Source: Oscillospiraceae bacterium
GTDB lineage: Bacteria; Bacillota; Clostridia; Oscillospirales; Oscillospiraceae
NCBI GenBank assembly: GCA_021199595.1
Contig: JAJQHT010000309.1
Location: 1-15,903 of the forward strand
DNA length: 15,903 nucleotides
Reading direction: 5' to 3'
Below are positions 14,740-15,903 of this stretch, one piece after another. The position numbers were made by a program, and so were the translations under genes. Position 1 is the stretch's first letter. Every line of letters begins with the position of its first letter. The notes beneath the pieces were generated by a model. That model had not been told where the DNA came from and did not search any database. It saw only the letters and a list, made by a program, of their open reading frames with translations.

Positions 14740-14772
14740 CGGCTGTAAAAAATTGGCACAGCCGCCTTTTTT
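14740..14772 (+). terminator. Plus-strand terminator in the recJ/ligase divergent gap
   Basis: CGGCTGT (14740-14746) pairs with ACAGCCG (14758-14764), followed by CC and T6 (14767-14772). It works only for plus-strand transcripts, yet no plus gene lies upstream and the downstream promoter begins after it. It may stop antisense RNA coming out of the recJ operon, or be a remnant. Confidence 0.65.
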
Positions 14773-14814
14773 CGTCCTTTTGCCGGATATGGGCACACCG
14801 CTGTTTTCCGGCCG

Positions 14815-14843
14815 GTGACAGGCCGCCGCAGTTGTGTTATACT
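14815..14843 (+). promoter_or_regulatory. Promoter of the O-antigen ligase-like gene
   Basis: GTGACA (14815-14820, five of six), a 17-base spacer, TATACT (14838-14843, five of six) and TGT before the -10 forming an extended -10. The RNA start near 14850 leaves a leader of about 30 bases with the ribosome binding site. Confidence 0.78.
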
Positions 14844-14879
14844 ACACCTATCCAATACATAAAGAGAGAGGAAATCTCC

Positions 14880-15903
14880 ATGGCATTTTTCAACCGGGCC
14901 AGGTGGCTGACAGATAAATATATCCTCATCATGCTGGGCCTGTTTCCCCTGTTCGTGGGGGTGCGGCTGAACGCCTATGAGAGCATCACCGCCTCCAAGT
15001 TCTATTTTTTTGCCATCGCCACTGGCCTTTGGGCGGCAGGCTCCCTGCTGCTGCTGGTCATCGGCCTGATTCGGGGGGAGCGGTACGCCCTGGACGTGCG
15101 TCCGGCCCATCTCGGCGTGGCGCTTTTCCTGATGGTTGGGGGCATTTCCGCCTGCCTGTCGGAATACGGCTCGGTGTGTCTTATTGGGGCCAACCGCTAT
15201 ACGGGCTACCTGACCTATGTGCTGTATGGGCTGATATTTTTTGGCGTGTCCTGGCTGGGAGAGCCGAAGCGGCGGCATATCTGGGCCATGGGTCTGGCCG
15301 CCGTCGTCTGCTGCGTTATCGCCCTGCTGCAGTTTGGGGGGCTTGACCCCTTCTGGCTGTACCCGGAGGGGACGAATTATTACGACAAATATGTGGCCTA
15401 TAACAGCGCCTTTTTGGGAACCATCGGCAACACCGGGCTGCTGTCGGCCTATCTGTGTCTGGCGGGGCCAACCCTGACCGCCTTCGGCCTGCGGTCAAAA
15501 AAAATCGACCGGCTGCTGCTCCTGCCGGGGGCGCTGGCAGTGATCGTGCTGCTGTGCTGCGACGTGGACGCGGGGGTGCTGGCCCTGGCCGGGTGCATTC
15601 TGGTAAGCGTTCCCATGCTCATCCGCTCTCCCAAGGGGTCAAAAATCGCCGCCGGCGTCAGCGGCGGCCTCACCCTGACCGGGCTTGCGGGGGTGTATTT
15701 CTGGCCGGGAACCAGCGGCACCATTTACGAGGCGTCGCAGCTCCTCCACGGCCATCTGGCGGACGAGTTTGGCTCCCACCGGGGCCAGATATGGAAGCGC
15801 TGCTGGGAGCTTTTCCGGGAAAGGCCCTGGCTGGGAGGCGGCCCCGGCACCGCCGCGCTGCGCATCAAAATTCAGTGGTACAGCGAGGTGCGCGACCAGA
15901 CCG
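14880..15903 (+). CDS. O-antigen ligase/polymerase-like membrane protein (3' end beyond window)
   Basis: The first 341 residues of a polytopic membrane protein of the O-antigen ligase family (Wzy_C/WaaL type). In Gram-positive relatives these handle lipid-linked surface glycans or teichoic/lipoglycan parts; the exact glycan is unknown. Seen: about nine hydrophobic segments (near 13-30, 40-63, 77-95, 106-125, 134-153, 176-203, 210-228, 230-248, 256-274). GTIGNTGLLSAYL (180-192) matches the GTxGNxNxLAxYL core. SHRGQIWKRCWELFRERPWL (299-318) followed by GGGPG is the R--W---------P--G-GPG block of the Wzy_C domain, with its outer-loop arginine. The ATG follows GAGAGGAAA by seven bases. The promoter lies about 40 bases upstream. 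Divergent from recJ; no functional link is evident. A C-terminal TPR region may follow outside. Confidence 0.82.
   Translation, partial: MAFFNRARWLTDKYILIMLGLFPLFVGVRLNAYESITASKFYFFAIATGLWAAGSLLLLVIGLIRGERYALDVRPAHLGVALFLMVGGISACLSEYGSVCLIGANRYTGYLTYVLYGLIFFGVSWLGEPKRRHIWAMGLAAVVCCVIALLQFGGLDPFWLYPEGTNYYDKYVAYNSAFLGTIGNTGLLSAYLCLAGPTLTAFGLRSKKIDRLLLLPGALAVIVLLCCDVDAGVLALAGCILVSVPMLIRSPKGSKIAAGVSGGLTLTGLAGVYFWPGTSGTIYEASQLLHGHLADEFGSHRGQIWKRCWELFRERPWLGGGPGTAALRIKIQWYSEVRDQT

Noticed and set aside
1..15903. CRISPR arrays, insertion sequences, tRNA genes or attachment sites
   Set aside because: No regularly spaced repeats, transposase-like proteins, cloverleaf candidates or long direct repeats were seen by eye on either strand.

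Overview
This window reads as a chromosomal, mostly housekeeping segment of a GC-rich Firmicute of the class Clostridia. An Oscillospiraceae-type gut anaerobe (Flavonifractor/Intestinimonas/Lawsonibacter-like) is my inference. It rests on strongly GC-ending codons, Gram-positive AAGGAGG-type ribosome binding sites, a bifunctional Rel enzyme, the recJ-rel-dtd order and the rpsO-pnp pair. No tRNA, rRNA, CRISPR array, insertion sequence, integrase or phage gene was seen.

Layout. (1) 1-3393, minus strand: a three-gene ABC-2 export operon of the GldA/GldF/GldG type (ATPase, permease, large membrane-anchored auxiliary protein cut by the window edge). The genes are joined by two 4-base ATGA overlaps. 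(2) 3394-3748: a divergent control region with a weak minus promoter for the ABC operon, a strong plus promoter, and a terminator-like hairpin almost at the start of the plus transcript. (3) 3749-5199, plus: an NCS2 purine-type permease whose natural start and body lie in different frames, separated by a run of seven A's. (4) 5222-7910, plus: rpsO with a strong promoter and a structured leader, a terminator, then pnp. (5) 7925-7971: a terminator shared with the convergent AI-2E-family membrane protein (7970-9214, minus). (6) 9355-14666, minus: recJ, rel, dtd and an MBL-fold hydrolase in one apparent operon from a good promoter at 14704-14732. (7) 14815-15903, plus: a promoter and the first 341 codons of an O-antigen ligase/polymerase-like membrane protein, cut by the window end.

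How the genes relate. rpsO and pnp join translation to RNA turnover. The recJ-rel-dtd-MBL operon joins recombination repair, the (p)ppGpp alarmone, D-aminoacyl-tRNA proofreading and a glyoxalase II-like hydrolase. The permease probably feeds purine salvage. The ABC operon and the ligase-like protein act at the envelope.

The most unusual spot is 3612-3803: promoter, immediate terminator-like hairpin, start codon, A7 tract and required -1 frameshift, all in front of one nucleobase permease. It could be regulation by slippage or phase variation, or simply a homopolymer error. No clearly new multi-gene system was found.
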